DNA of 40,968 nucleotides from Aeromonas salmonicida subsp. salmonicida. GTDB taxonomy: Bacteria > Pseudomonadota > Gammaproteobacteria > Enterobacterales > Aeromonadaceae. The position numbers and the translations under genes were made by a program. The stretch is from positions 1 to 40,968 of the forward strand of contig NZ_LSGW01000097.1 in NCBI RefSeq assembly GCF_001643305.1. The letters are read 5' to 3'. Below are positions 7,722-17,130 of the stretch, one piece after another. The number at the start of each line of letters is the position of its first letter. The stretch's first letter is position 1. The notes beneath the pieces are model-generated. The model was given only the letters and a program-made list of their open reading frames with translations. It had not been told where the DNA came from and searched no databases.

Positions 7722-9305
7722 ATGAAGAGATACTTGCTTTGGTTACTGCTGATTGGCGCCAGTTATATCGGGCCCCTCCTGGCCAATGAATCCTCCCTTG
7801 AAGCCCCGGAGCGGGTGGTGCTCCAGTTGCGCTGGCTGCACCAGCCCCAGTTTGTGGGCTATCACATGGCCAAGGCCAAGGGCTTCTATGCCAAAGCCGG
7901 ACTGGACGTGGAGATAAGGCCTGGTGGCAAGGGAATAAGCCCGGTGGACGAGGTGCAAAGCGGTCGTGCCGACTTTGGCGTCGGCAACACAGAGGTGCTG
8001 ACCGCCTATGCCAATGGCAAGCCACTGCTGGCGCTCGCCTGCGTCTTTCAGCACTCGCCGTCCATCTTCCTGGCCCGTCGTGACAGCGGCATTCTCACTG
8101 TTGATGGCATGCGTGGCAAACGGATCATGATGTTTTCCGCCCATCAGGATGCCGAGTTGCTGGCGACACTTTTCTATCAAGGTCTCAATGAAAGCCAACT
8201 TACCCCGATCCAGACCTCGGTCAATATCGATGATCTCATCGAGGGCAGGGTCGATATCTTCAACGCCTATCTCAGCAACGAGCCTTTCTATCTGGAAGAG
8301 CGCGGCATTCCCGTCTCCGTCATCAACCCGCGCAATTACGGCATCGACTTTTACAGCGACATACTCTTCACCACTCAGGCGCAGGAGCAGGCCCATCCGG
8401 GCAGGGTAGAGCGGTTTCGGACCGCCAGCCTTGAAGGCTGGCGCTATGCCCTCGCCCATCCCCAGGAGGCCATCGCCCTGCTGCGCAGTGAATACGGCGT
8501 CAACCGCAGTCAGGCTCACATGGAGTAGGAGCTGCAGGTAAGCAAGGAGATGATACAACCGCTCTATGTGGAGATCGGGTATATGAACCCGGATCGCGTC
8601 ACCCACATCATGGAGCAGCTGGCCGAAATCGGGCTCATCAAGCGACCCGTGCCGCTGACTGACTTTCTCTATCAGGCCCCCTCCGAGCAGTGGGTATTCT
8701 GGCGTCCCTGGTTTTTGCTGAGTCTGGCCGCCTGCGTGCTCATATTGCTGCTGGCGGTCTACCTGCTGGTGTGCAACAAACGGCTCAATCGCGAGATTGC
8801 CCTGCGCCAGCAGCGGGAAGAGGAGATATTGCAGCTGGCAAGGCAGGACCCGCTCACCGGCCTGCCCAACCGTCTGAGCCTGATGGAGCGGCTGGAGGCG
8901 CAGATAAGCAGCCCCAACCCCGGCTGCCTGCTGTTTTGTGATCTCAACAACTTCAAACAGGTCAACGACGGCTTTGGCCACAGCCATGGTGATGCCATCC
9001 TCTGCCAGCTGGCGGAGCGGATAACCCGCAGCCTCAACCACCAGCGCTTCTTCGCCAGACTGGCCGGTGACGAGTTCGTGCTGCTGCTCCCCGATCACGA
9101 CCTGCTCGATGCCGAGGCCATTGCCGAGGTGATTAGAATGGCCATGGCCCAGCCATTTCAGGTCAAGGAGCATCAACTCGAGGTTGGCATCAGCGTCGGG
9201 GTCAGCCAATACCAGCCGGGCTGGCGTGCCGAGCAGTGGCTTATCCACGCCGATCGCGCCATGTACAACGACAAGGGGATCGAGCTGGCGGTGGCGCCCC
9301 CCTAA
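7722..9305 (+). pseudogene. Periplasmic-sensor GGDEF protein interrupted by an in-frame amber codon
   Basis: One continuous frame of 528 codons encodes a signal peptide (1-22), an NMT1/THI5-type substrate-binding domain (from RVVLQLRWLHQPQFVGYHMAKAKG), a membrane segment near residues 325-347, and a diguanylate cyclase domain with DLNNFKQVNDGFGHSHGD and the motif AGDEF. Such proteins bind a small ligand outside the membrane and make cyclic di-GMP inside. Codon 269 (8526-8528) is TAG, between HME and ELQV, with homologous sequence continuing in the same frame. The first part (268 residues) would be a free periplasmic binding fragment. An AAGGAG lies directly before ATG 8550, probably too close for efficient reinitiation. 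No RxxD inhibitory site precedes AGDEF. Confidence 0.85.
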
Positions 9306-9441
9306 GCCCTTCATCTTGGCACGGTCAGCCTGGCTTGCACCTCACAACATCACGCTGGCAGCACCAAGGCGCAGGGCAGTACAAGGCAACAAGGCCACCG
9401 CTATGGGTGGCCCTGTTGCTTTTGGTGGGAGCGCGGGAGCA

Positions 9442-11004
9442 TCAACCGAAGGTCTGCCCCAAGGATTTGAGCTGTCTGGCCTTGGTCAGCAGTATCTCGC
9501 TCGACTCATCCACATCCTGCATCTTGTTGCTGTTGGCGTGGGAGTGCTGGGAGATGAGGTTGACGTTCTGGCTGATGTTTTCGACTACCGCCTGTTGCTG
9601 CTCCGCCGCTGCCGAAATCTGGGCAGAGAAATCCATCACCAGCTCAATCTCGGCCAGTACCTGATGCAGGCTGCCGGAACCCTGCCGGGTCATCTCAACG
9701 CAAGACTGCGTCTGTTGCAGGTTGTTTTGCATCATCCCCTTCCAGCCGTTCAGGGTGCGCTGGATCTGCCCTATGCTGCTCTGGATCTGCTCGGTCGCCT
9801 TGTGGGTCCGGGTTGACAGGGTACGCACCTCGTCCGCCACCACAGCAAAACCCCGCCCCTGCTCTCCCGCTCTGGCTGCTTCGATGGCGGCGTTGAGCGC
9901 CAGCAGGTTGGTCTGATCGGCGATGCCCTGAATTTCGCCCATCAAGACCCCGATACGATCCGATTCGCTGGCCAGCGCTACCGCAGAAGCAAACGCATGT
10001 TCCGCCTCCGTCGCGAGCTCGGTTATCTTGCGCTCCGTGTCGAGCAACTGTTTGTCCGTGTGCTGGCAGTGAGCCTTGGCCTGAGCAACCTGGCTGTTGG
10101 TGTCCTGAATGTTGCGGGCAATCTCCTGCGCCGTGCTCGCCATCTGGGTAATGGCCGCCGCCATCTGCTGGGTCTGGGCATCCTGCTCGGCAATGTCCGA
10201 GCTGACCTCACTGGAGGCGCTCTTCAGGTGTACGGCCAGATCCTGCAGGGCGTGGGTGGCATCGTCCACCCGCCCCAGTACGGTCCGGATGCGGGCCTGC
10301 AGCAACTTGATGTGAAAATCGGCGATGGCGCTGGGCTCCTGACCCGAATAGATAAGCCGGGTCAGACTGTCATATTCATCCGCCAGCTGCCGCAAATAGC
10401 GCGGAGTCGTGATGAGCTCGTGGCGGTAGAGACCTCCCAGCAGCAGGAGTGGCAAAGCCATATAGAGCGGAGCCCAGGCTCCCAGCTGCACGGCACCCAG
10501 CCAGGCCAGCGCCAGCAATCCTGCACCGGCAACCAGATGACGCAGCCGTGACAGGGAAATACGGGGCTTGCGCCCTCCCTGCTCGGCGGCGCGCAGGCGG
10601 GCATAAGTCCTGGCGGCAATCTCCTTCATCTGCGGATCGGCACGGCAACGCACCGACTGATAGCCACTTATCTTGCCCTGCTCGAAGATGGGGGTGACAT
10701 AGGCATCGACCCAGTAGTAGCGACCATCCTGGCAACGGTTTTTCACCATGCCGCGCCATGGCTGCCCCTGCTTGAGCTTGCCCCACAGATCGGCAAAGGC
10801 GGCCTTGGGCATGTCGGGATGGCGCACCATGTTGTGGTGCTGGCCTATCAGTTCGGCACGGCTGTAACCGGCAACCCGGCAGAAATGATCGTTGGCATAA
10901 GTGATGACGCCACGCAGATCCGTGGTGGATACCAGCTGTTCATCGGCAGGGAAATCAACTTCCTGATCAAAGAGTTGAACCATTTTATCACGTTGTTCAC
11001 GCAT
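9442..11004 (-). CDS. Aer-like PAS methyl-accepting chemotaxis protein
   Basis: This 520-residue receptor has an N-terminal cytoplasmic PAS domain (about 20-125) with [14 protein letters not shown] and [18 protein letters not shown], the latter diagnostic of the Aer-type redox or FAD-binding PAS. A paired hydrophobic region follows near residues 158-190 (a membrane hairpin, no periplasmic domain). The C-terminal signalling domain carries the hairpin tip [23 protein letters not shown] that contacts CheA and CheW. The likely role is energy or redox taxis. The start at 11004 is preferred over the ATG four codons upstream because GGAG lies 6 bases before it. It is convergent with the disrupted GGDEF gene. 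Confidence 0.9.
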   Translation of the reverse strand: MREQRDKMVQLFDQEVDFPADEQLVSTTDLRGVITYANDHFCRVAGYSRAELIGQHHNMVRHPDMPKAAFADLWGKLKQGQPWRGMVKNRCQDGRYYWVDAYVTPIFEQGKISGYQSVRCRADPQMKEIAARTYARLRAAEQGGRKPRISLSRLRHLVAGAGLLALAWLGAVQLGAWAPLYMALPLLLLGGLYRHELITTPRYLRQLADEYDSLTRLIYSGQEPSAIADFHIKLLQARIRTVLGRVDDATHALQDLAVHLKSASSEVSSDIAEQDAQTQQMAAAITQMASTAQEIARNIQDTNSQVAQAKAHCQHTDKQLLDTERKITELATEAEHAFASAVALASESDRIGVLMGEIQGIADQTNLLALNAAIEAARAGEQGRGFAVVADEVRTLSTRTHKATEQIQSSIGQIQRTLNGWKGMMQNNLQQTQSCVEMTRQGSGSLHQVLAEIELVMDFSAQISAAAEQQQAVVENISQNVNLISQHSHANSNKMQDVDESSEILLTKARQLKSLGQTFG

Positions 11005-11181
11005 GTCTCGCTCCATTCTGAGCCATTACTCAACAGAGTGTTGGTAAGCGGCCGGAGCCTGTAAAGGAGGACATGGAGAGAATGTCAAAAATGATAGCTG
11101 AACACGGTTTTGCGATCGGTGGGTGTGACGCAAGCCAGCCGCAGCAGCCTGGATCCGGATATGAGCTCGTATCGCAAATAG

Positions 11182-11217
11182 CAAAAAGCCCAGACAACAA
11201 GGTTGTCTGGGCTTTTC
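11182..11217 (-). terminator. Terminator of the tRNA-Ser gene
   Basis: A perfect 12-bp stem (11187-11198 with 11202-11213) has a 3-base loop and is flanked by A- and T-runs on both sides. On the minus strand it ends in TTTTT right after the tRNA, so it should terminate that transcript; it could also work on the plus strand. Confidence 0.85.
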
Positions 11218-11223
11218 TGAATA

Positions 11224-11311
11224 TGGCGGAGGAGGTGGGATTTGAACCCACGGATGGTCGCCCATCGCCGGTTTTCAAGACCGGTGCATTCAGCCGCTCT
11301 GCCACCCCTCC
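11224..11311 (-). tRNA. tRNA-Ser (anticodon UGA)
   Basis: The 88-base minus-strand sequence folds as a class II tRNA. The acceptor GGAGGGG pairs with CTCCTCC, the anticodon stem is CCGGT/ACCGG around loop CTTGAAA with anticodon TGA, a long serine-type variable arm GCGATGGGCGACCATC follows, then a GGTTCAAATCC T-loop, and CCA is encoded. It decodes UCA-family serine codons. The neighbouring yccA-like and tusE genes match the serT surroundings in E. coli. Confidence 0.97.
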
Positions 11312-11322
11312 GAACGGCGTGC

Positions 11323-11352
11323 ATACTACGTCAAGCCCATGTTCATATGCAA
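11323..11352 (-). promoter_or_regulatory. Candidate promoter of tRNA-Ser
   Basis: On the minus strand, TTGCAT (-35, 11347-11352) and TAGTAT (-10, 11323-11328) are 18 bases apart. A GC-rich discriminator GCACGCC follows, as in stable-RNA promoters, about 11 bases before the mature tRNA. Both boxes match only 4 of 6 consensus bases. Confidence 0.4.
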
Positions 11353-11496
11353 TACATATTTGTTCTGGGATAGTAGGGTTCAACAGGCTGGGGTGGCGCT
11401 TGAAATCAGCGCTCGTCATCCCAACATTGAGTGCATACAATGCGATAACGAAGCGGAATGTACCGCCTCAACCCGGAAATCAAGAGGACACCCAAG

Positions 11497-12153
11497 ATGG
11501 ATACCCGTTCTATCTATACCGGCACCCAGAGTGCCGCGCGTGATACCAATAAGGTGCTGCGCAACACCTATATGCTGCTCTCCCTCACTCTTGGCTTCTC
11601 TGCCGTTGTGGCCGGGATCGCCACCGTGATGAACATGCCGCCCCTGCACTGGGCCGTGTTCCTCATCGGTGTGTATGGCCTGATGTTCCTGACCCAGAAG
11701 AACCAGGACAATGGCATGGGCCTGGTGTTCACCTTCGCCCTGACCGGCCTGCTCGGCTACAGCCTGGGCCCCATCATCAACATGTACATGAACAATGGTG
11801 GTGGCGAGATAGTGATGACGGCGCTCGGCGGCACAGCGTTGACCTTCTTCGGTCTATCCGCTTATGCCCTGACCACCAAGCGTGACCTTTCCTTTATCGG
11901 TGGCATGCTGTTCGTCGGTTTCTGGGTGCTGCTGGTGGCCATGGTCGCCAACATCTTCCTGCAGATGAGCGCCCTGAGCCTGGCCCTGTCCGCCATGTTC
12001 ATGCTGTTCTCCTCCGGCGCCATATTGCTGACCACCCAGCAGATCATCCGTGGCGGCGAGACCAACTACATCTCCGCCACCGTGACCCTGTATGTCTCCA
12101 TCTACAACATCTTCCTGAGCCTGCTGAGCCTGCTCGGCGGCAACCGCAACTGA
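11497..12153 (+). CDS. yccA: Bax inhibitor-1 family inner membrane protein (YccA-like)
   Basis: This 218-residue protein has about seven hydrophobic membrane segments and the BI-1 family pattern, with TFFGLSAYALTTKRDLSFIGG in the middle and the C-terminal block SLYVSIYN-like (YVSIYNIFLSLLSLLGG). E. coli YccA binds FtsH and modulates its proteolysis of membrane proteins; that role is inferred here. ATG at 11497 is chosen because AGAGGA lies 8 bases upstream and the protein then begins with a short polar tail, as in homologues. It is followed by a strong terminator and so is probably monocistronic. The nearby tRNA-Ser, yccS-like and tusE genes recall the E. coli yccA region. Confidence 0.85.
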   Translation: MDTRSIYTGTQSAARDTNKVLRNTYMLLSLTLGFSAVVAGIATVMNMPPLHWAVFLIGVYGLMFLTQKNQDNGMGLVFTFALTGLLGYSLGPIINMYMNNGGGEIVMTALGGTALTFFGLSAYALTTKRDLSFIGGMLFVGFWVLLVAMVANIFLQMSALSLALSAMFMLFSSGAILLTTQQIIRGGETNYISATVTLYVSIYNIFLSLLSLLGGNRN

Positions 12154-12159
12154 TGAAAG

Positions 12160-12181
12160 ACCCCGCTTCGGCGGGGTTTTT
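12160..12181 (+). terminator. Terminator after the yccA-like gene
   Basis: A 7-bp GC-rich stem ACCCCGC/GCGGGGT closes a stable TTCG tetraloop and is followed by TTTTT. This is a textbook intrinsic terminator 6 bases after the stop codon. Confidence 0.93.
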
Positions 12182-12317
12182 ATTGGTGCCTGTTTCTGTC
12201 AGGATAAGTTGTAAATCAAGGATATGAAGCTAAGCGGCCCTGATCCAAATCAGGGCCGCTTCGCGCTTGGCGGGTTAGTATCCCGTTCTCGTTTCATTCA
12301 AGGGTTGCTCTTGTCTC

Positions 12318-14471
12318 ATGCCGATGGATTTCTCTGGCCTGCTGCGCCGACTGCTGACTGACAGTCACATCTACTTCGCCCTCAAGGTCTTGCTGGCCAT
12401 GGTGGGGCTGCTCGCCTTCACCCTGGCGACCGGCGATATCCAGCTCACTGTGTTGCTCTCCCTCGGGGTGGTGGCCGGTGCCATCGCCGAAACCGACGAC
12501 AGCCTGTGGGGCCGGGTCAAGAACCTTGCCATGACGCTGCTCTGCTTCCTGTTTGCCTCCCTGTGTGTGCAGTACCTCTTCCCGACGCCCTGGCTGTTTG
12601 CCATCGGGCTGGCAGGGTCGACCTTCCTCTTCGTGATGGTGGGGGCGCTCGGTCAGCGCTACGCCACCATCAGCTTCGGCTCCCTGCTTATCGCCATCTA
12701 CACCATGCTGGGGGCTGCCAAGGCGCCGGATCTCTTCTACCAGCCGCTCGCATTGTGCGCCGGTGCACTCTGGTATGGTCTGGTCTCCCTCATTTGGCTC
12801 TGGCTGCTGCCCTACAAGACACTGCACGAGCAACTTGCCCAGAGTTACTTTGCCCTCGGCCGCTATCTGCTGGAGAAATCTCGCTTTTTTCCAGCGGACG
12901 AGCATGGCGCCCAGGCCATTCGCCACAATCTGGCCCAGCTCAACATCAATCTGGTCAATGCGCTGACACTGACCAAATCGGCGCTCAACGCCCGCCTCAG
13001 CACCCGCCATCAGGCGGCGCCCGAGCTTGCCAGCCTGCTGCGCCTCTACCTGCTGGCGCTGGAAATCCAGGAACGTGCCACCTCCAGCCACTATCCCTAC
13101 AGCAGGCTGGAAGCCGAGCTCAAGCAGGGTATCGTCCTTGACGGGTTTCAGGAGGTGTTTTTGCAGCTCTCCGAGGCGTGCCAGCGGCTCGGTTACGCCA
13201 TCCTGGTGCACAAGCCCTACGCCCACAACAAGCGCATCCACTGGACCCTGGAGGCTCTCGGCGATCAGCTGGAGTTCACCCACCTCAAGCAGCACTACCC
13301 CAAGACATTGCTGACGCCGATGAAGTTCCTGCGCCGCAATCTGGCCAGCGCCGAGGAGCTGCTGGGCAGCGCCGAGGAGCTGCAAAATCCGACGCAGGCC
13401 CCACAGAGCTTGCCGCCTCTGGCGCGTCCTGTCCGCCTGCCATTGCTGGCTCAGCTCAAGCAGCACCTCAGCCCGGACTCCATGGTGTTTCGCCATGCCC
13501 TGCGCCTGTCGCTCGGGTTGGTGGTAGGTTACGGCATCTTGCAGACCTTCAACCTTGATAAGGGTTACTGGATCCTGCTGACGGTGCTGTTTGTCTGCCA
13601 ACCCAGCTACAGCGCCACCCGCCGCCGGCTGGTACAGCGGATGCTCGGTACCTTCGCCGGCCTGCTGGTGGGCGTCCCCGTGCTCTGGCTGTTCCCCGAA
13701 TTGCATGTTCAACTGGTGGTAATGGGGCTCGCCGCCTTCCTGTTCTTCACCCAGGTACGCAGCAACTACAGCGCCGCAGTCTGCTTCATCACCCTCTATG
13801 TACTGATGGCCTTCAACCTGCTGGACGGCATCGGCTTTGCCATTCTGGGGCCGCGCCTGCTCGACACCTTCCTCGGCTGCCTGCTCTCCTACGCACTGGT
13901 GGCCTGGCTCTGGCCGGACTGGCAGTACAAACGGCTGCCGACGCTTATCGCCAACTCCCTGTCAGCCAACGCCCGCTACTTGGCGGCCGTGCTCGCCAGC
14001 CTGCAACAGCAAAGGGATGAATCCATCGACTACCGGGTAGCCCGCAAGAGCGCCCATCTGGCCGACAGCGAGCTGGCCATGGCCTGGCAGAGCATGCTGG
14101 TGGAGCCGCAAAAGCGCCGCCGCTTCCTCGATCTCTGCTTCACCCTCACCTGGCGCAACCACGCCCTGCTCTCCTACATCTCGGCGCTGGGTGCCCATCG
14201 CGACAAGCTGGAGGCCATCGGCGAACTCGACGAGATCAGCCGCCACCTGAGCCACACCCTGGAGCGGGCCGCAGGCCATCTGGCGGGCGAGATACCTGCA
14301 CAGATCGAAGGACAGTGCCCCGTCATCACGCCGGACAGCAGCGAGGAGCAGCTGATGCTGACCCAGCAGCTCACCCTGATCAGCCAGCTGGCGGACGAGT
14401 TGCTCACCCTGGCCAACGAGAGCCGGTTGCTCACCGGGGGCCAAGGCGCTACCATGCCCGCCCAATCCTGA
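12318..14471 (+). CDS. yccS: YccS/YhfK-family (FUSC-type) inner membrane protein
   Basis: This 717-residue protein has two blocks of membrane helices (about 20-165 and 395-530), each followed by a cytoplasmic region, the layout of the YccS/YhfK family related to aromatic acid efflux (FUSC) proteins. The second block holds [24 protein letters not shown] and [25 protein letters not shown], both characteristic of the family. The exported substrate is unknown. The start has no strong ribosome binding site (AAGGG is too distant), so it is less certain than the frame. The tusE gene follows 26 bases after the stop, suggesting cotranscription. Confidence 0.88.
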   Translation: MPMDFSGLLRRLLTDSHIYFALKVLLAMVGLLAFTLATGDIQLTVLLSLGVVAGAIAETDDSLWGRVKNLAMTLLCFLFASLCVQYLFPTPWLFAIGLAGSTFLFVMVGALGQRYATISFGSLLIAIYTMLGAAKAPDLFYQPLALCAGALWYGLVSLIWLWLLPYKTLHEQLAQSYFALGRYLLEKSRFFPADEHGAQAIRHNLAQLNINLVNALTLTKSALNARLSTRHQAAPELASLLRLYLLALEIQERATSSHYPYSRLEAELKQGIVLDGFQEVFLQLSEACQRLGYAILVHKPYAHNKRIHWTLEALGDQLEFTHLKQHYPKTLLTPMKFLRRNLASAEELLGSAEELQNPTQAPQSLPPLARPVRLPLLAQLKQHLSPDSMVFRHALRLSLGLVVGYGILQTFNLDKGYWILLTVLFVCQPSYSATRRRLVQRMLGTFAGLLVGVPVLWLFPELHVQLVVMGLAAFLFFTQVRSNYSAAVCFITLYVLMAFNLLDGIGFAILGPRLLDTFLGCLLSYALVAWLWPDWQYKRLPTLIANSLSANARYLAAVLASLQQQRDESIDYRVARKSAHLADSELAMAWQSMLVEPQKRRRFLDLCFTLTWRNHALLSYISALGAHRDKLEAIGELDEISRHLSHTLERAAGHLAGEIPAQIEGQCPVITPDSSEEQLMLTQQLTLISQLADELLTLANESRLLTGGQGATMPAQS

Positions 14472-14497
14472 TAGCCCTATTTGCGAGGAGCCCTCTT

Positions 14498-14839
14498 ATG
14501 GCTGAGCATCAGCTGGAATTCAACGGCCAAACCATCGAAACCGATGCCAAGGGCTATCTGCTGAACAGCAGTGACTGGAGCGAGGAGCTGGCACAGGTGC
14601 TGGCCGAGCAGGAAGGCATAGTGATGGAAGAGCCTCACTGGGAGGTGGTGCGTTTCGTGCGAGCTTTCTATCTGGAGTTCAACACCTCCCCTGCCATCCG
14701 CGCTCTGGTCAAGGCGATGGAAAAACAGTACGGCCCGGAAAAAGGCAACAGCCGCTATCTCTACAAGCTGTTTCCTGAGGGGCCAGCCAAACAGGCCACC
14801 AAGATAGGCGGCCTGCCAAAACCAGTGAAATGCATCTAA
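14498..14839 (+). CDS. tusE: Sulfur relay protein TusE (DsrC family)
   Basis: This 113-residue protein accepts persulfide sulfur from TusBCD and passes it to MnmA for 2-thiouridine formation at the tRNA wobble position. The DsrC/TusE fold is recognised from [42 protein letters not shown] and [23 protein letters not shown]. The catalytic cysteine is the penultimate residue (Cys112 in KCI). ATG at 14498 follows GCGAGGAG. It lies 26 bases after the yccS-like gene and ends at a terminator shared with the convergent dedD. Confidence 0.95.
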   Translation: MAEHQLEFNGQTIETDAKGYLLNSSDWSEELAQVLAEQEGIVMEEPHWEVVRFVRAFYLEFNTSPAIRALVKAMEKQYGPEKGNSRYLYKLFPEGPAKQATKIGGLPKPVKCI

Positions 14840-14841
14840 AA

Positions 14842-14884
14842 AAATACCGCGCCCATCTGTGAAATGAAGCGCGGTATTTTTTTA
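14842..14884. terminator. Bidirectional terminator between tusE and dedD
   Basis: AATACCGCGC (14843-14852) pairs with GCGCGGTATT (14869-14878) around a 16-base loop. A-runs lie on the left and T-runs on the right, so it can serve both convergent genes. Confidence 0.85.
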
Positions 14885-14897
14885 TCTCGTTGAACTA

Positions 14898-15680
14898 TCA
14901 GGGTTTGTAGGCCACAACGGATCCACTGAGTCCTGTCATCTGACCAATCCGGCCCTGCATTCCCTGCAGTTTGGCCTTGGAAACATCCGGCCCGATGAAG
15001 ACCCGGTTGAGCTGACCCTGCACCGGCGTACGCGGCGAAGTCTGGGCCGAATAGCCCGCCGCCCGCAACTTGCTCACCAGCGCATTGACGCTGTCCACGT
15101 TCTTGAAGGCGCCAAGCTGCAAAATCCAGCTGCCCTGCGACGAGGCGGCAGGCGCCTGTGTCTGCGGTGCCATCTTGCTCGCAATGAGGTCATCCATCGA
15201 CTTGATCTGGCCGACCTGTGGCTTGGTTTCCACCGGCTTTTTCACTTCCACCGGTTTGGGTGGTACCGGCTTGGGTTTAGGTGGCTCCACCGGCTTCTTG
15301 GCGATCACTTCGGGCTTGGGCTTGACCACTGGCTGAGCAACGGGCTTGGTAGCTGGCTGCTGTGCCTGCGCCGCCGATGGGTTCTTGTTGGTGGCGAGCG
15401 TCACGGGATCCGAGACCTCTTCGACCTGCCACTGCTCGGCGGCAGAGGCCTGCTGCTGGCTGGCCAGGTGTTCCGCCGGCAAGGTACTGGCGGCCGAGAC
15501 CTGCAATGCAGGTTTGGCGGGTTCAAGCTCGGGGCGCAGCGGGATCTTGGCAAACGCCTCGTCCTTTTGCTCCAGCTTGTTGCCATCCATCAGATCCGGC
15601 AGAAAAATGACAACCAGGGCCACCAGGATGACGGTGCCTACCAATCTGTTTTGAAACTTCGAAGCCAAGTTAATCCCCAC
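14898..15680 (-). CDS. dedD: SPOR-domain cell division protein DedD
   Basis: This 260-residue bitopic inner membrane protein has the conserved start ASKFQNRLVGT, one membrane helix (residues about 14-30), a long Pro/Lys/Val-rich linker (about 100-175) and a C-terminal SPOR domain (about 180-260, WILQLGAFKNVDSVNALVSKL). SPOR domains bind denuded septal glycan, and DedD supports constriction at the septum. The coordinates use a GTG start. A TTG four codons later (15668) has the better GGTGGGG ribosome binding site and matches the E. coli start, so the true start may be 15668. It follows folC in the accD-folC-dedD order of E. coli, but cvpA does not follow here. A decayed copy of its 5' end lies upstream. 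Confidence 0.88.
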   Translation of the reverse strand: MGINLASKFQNRLVGTVILVALVVIFLPDLMDGNKLEQKDEAFAKIPLRPELEPAKPALQVSAASTLPAEHLASQQQASAAEQWQVEEVSDPVTLATNKNPSAAQAQQPATKPVAQPVVKPKPEVIAKKPVEPPKPKPVPPKPVEVKKPVETKPQVGQIKSMDDLIASKMAPQTQAPAASSQGSWILQLGAFKNVDSVNALVSKLRAAGYSAQTSPRTPVQGQLNRVFIGPDVSKAKLQGMQGRIGQMTGLSGSVVAYKP

Positions 15681-15791
15681 CCATGTTACTTAGAATTAAT
15701 TGCAATTTTGCGGACATCAATGATGGACGGTCCCTTCAAGCCACTCTGTGTTGAGACTTCGAAGCCAAGTCAACGCCTACCCATGTTGCTT
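15630..15791. repeat. Direct duplication of the dedD start region
   Basis: The segment 15630-15691, covering the dedD ribosome binding site and first codons, is repeated at 15726-15791, 100 bases away. In the 39-base core, 33 positions agree by eye, including ACTTCGAAGCCAAGT and ACCCATGTT. The upstream copy keeps a TTG start and LASK but stops after ten codons, so it is a decayed fragment. It may be the scar of an unequal duplication. Confidence 0.8.
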
Positions 15792-15868
15792 GGCCGATGG
15801 CGCGCCGAAGCAGTTTTGACCAGGCATAATCAGCCTGAAGCCGTGCCGTTCAACCGGCCCTGTGCCGA

Positions 15869-17128
15869 TCAGGACGCAGTGCCCGCCAGAATGTCGGCGA
15901 CAGTGTAAAACGAACCAAACACAATGACCATATCATCAGGACTCGATGCGGCCAACGCAGCCTGATAGGCGGCGCTGACATCATCAAAGCGCAGAGCCTG
16001 TCCCTTGCCTTCCCCCAGAGCAGCAGCAAGCTGCTCGGCGGTAGCTGCGCGCGGACCAATGAGACTGGCCAGGAACCATGCGTCGATCAGACCGTCAAGC
16101 TCGGCGAGCGAACCCGCCATGTCCTTGTCTTTGAGCATGCCGACCACGGCGCGGCGCTTGCCCTTGCCGGGGATCTGGCGCAACTGGCTGGCAAGGTAGG
16201 CCGCCGAATGGGGATTGTGGGCCACATCGACGATGACCAGAGGCTCGCTTTGCAGCCGCTGCATCCGGCCAGCCAGCCGGGCATTGGCCAGCCCGTCACG
16301 GATGGCAGACTCAGGCAGCGGCAAGCCGAGGGATTCCAGCGCCGCCAGCACGGTTACAGCGTTCATCAGCGGCAAGGCGGGTTTGGGCAGATCCCGCCAC
16401 TGGTGCAGGCCCTGGTAATCCCAGCTGGTCTCATGCTCTTTAGCAGAGAAGTCGACACCGACCTGACGCAAGCAGGCACCTATGCGCTGCGCCTCGCTGG
16501 CGATGGTGGCAGGAGGCTTGGGTTCACCGCTGATGGCGGGTTTGCCGGCGCGGTAGACACCCGCCTTCTCCACTGCCACCGCTTCGCGGGTATCCCCCAG
16601 CCAGTCGCAGTGATCAAGCGCAATGGAGGTGATCATGGCCACATCGGACTCCACCACATTGGTGGCGTCGAGCCGACCGCCCAGCCCCACTTCCAGCAGC
16701 AGCACATCCGGCGCGGCGCGGCGAAAGAGCCAGAGGCCCGCCAGGGTGGCGAACTCGAAGAAGGTGAGCGCTATCTCGCCACGAGCAGCTTCCACCTTGG
16801 CAAAGGCAGCGCAATGATCGTCGTCGACCAGCTCTTGTCCATTGATGCGTACCCGTTCGGTAAAGCGCAGCAGATGGGGAGATGAGTAGACACCGACCTT
16901 GTAGCCCGCCGCCATCAGAATGCTGGCCGCCATGGCGCAGCTGGAACCCTTGCCGTTGGTGCCAGCGACCGTGATCACCTTGAACGGCAACTGGGTGAGG
17001 CCCATGAGACGGGCAACGGCACCGACCCGATCCAGCCCCATGTCAATGTTGACGGGGTGGATCTGCTCCAAATAAGAAAGCCAGTCGACCAGCGACCGGC
17101 TTTGGGATTGTTGCATGTTTGAACTCAT
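15869..17128 (-). CDS. folC: Bifunctional dihydrofolate/folylpolyglutamate synthase
   Basis: This 419-residue cytosolic Mur-ligase-family enzyme adds glutamate to dihydropteroate, and further glutamates to tetrahydrofolate, using ATP. The P-loop is GTNGKGS near residue 60, and the omega-like loop YSSPHLLRFTERVRING follows. LLEVGLGGRLDATNVV is the Mg and ATP binding segment, and IVDVAHNPHS marks the C-terminal domain. ATG at 17128 is chosen for the GAAGAG just upstream; a GTG two codons earlier overlaps the accD stop. It begins about 2 bases after accD, so the two are translationally coupled, and dedD lies downstream in the same direction. Confidence 0.95.
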   Translation of the reverse strand: MSSNMQQSQSRSLVDWLSYLEQIHPVNIDMGLDRVGAVARLMGLTQLPFKVITVAGTNGKGSSCAMAASILMAAGYKVGVYSSPHLLRFTERVRINGQELVDDDHCAAFAKVEAARGEIALTFFEFATLAGLWLFRRAAPDVLLLEVGLGGRLDATNVVESDVAMITSIALDHCDWLGDTREAVAVEKAGVYRAGKPAISGEPKPPATIASEAQRIGACLRQVGVDFSAKEHETSWDYQGLHQWRDLPKPALPLMNAVTVLAALESLGLPLPESAIRDGLANARLAGRMQRLQSEPLVIVDVAHNPHSAAYLASQLRQIPGKGKRRAVVGMLKDKDMAGSLAELDGLIDAWFLASLIGPRAATAEQLAAALGEGKGQALRFDDVSAAYQAALAASSPDDMVIVFGSFYTVADILAGTAS

Positions 17129-17130
17129 CT

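Noticed and set aside
8550..9305. Independent membrane-GGDEF gene starting at 8550
   Set aside because: Same frame as the upstream binding-protein part with family-like sequence across the stop, so one interrupted gene explains it better; AAGGAG abuts the ATG too closely.
12294..13712. 472-codon minus-strand open frame opposite the yccS-like gene
   Set aside because: A shadow of GC-rich coding sequence: Gln/Gly/His-rich translation, no motifs, and the plus strand has a clear family match.
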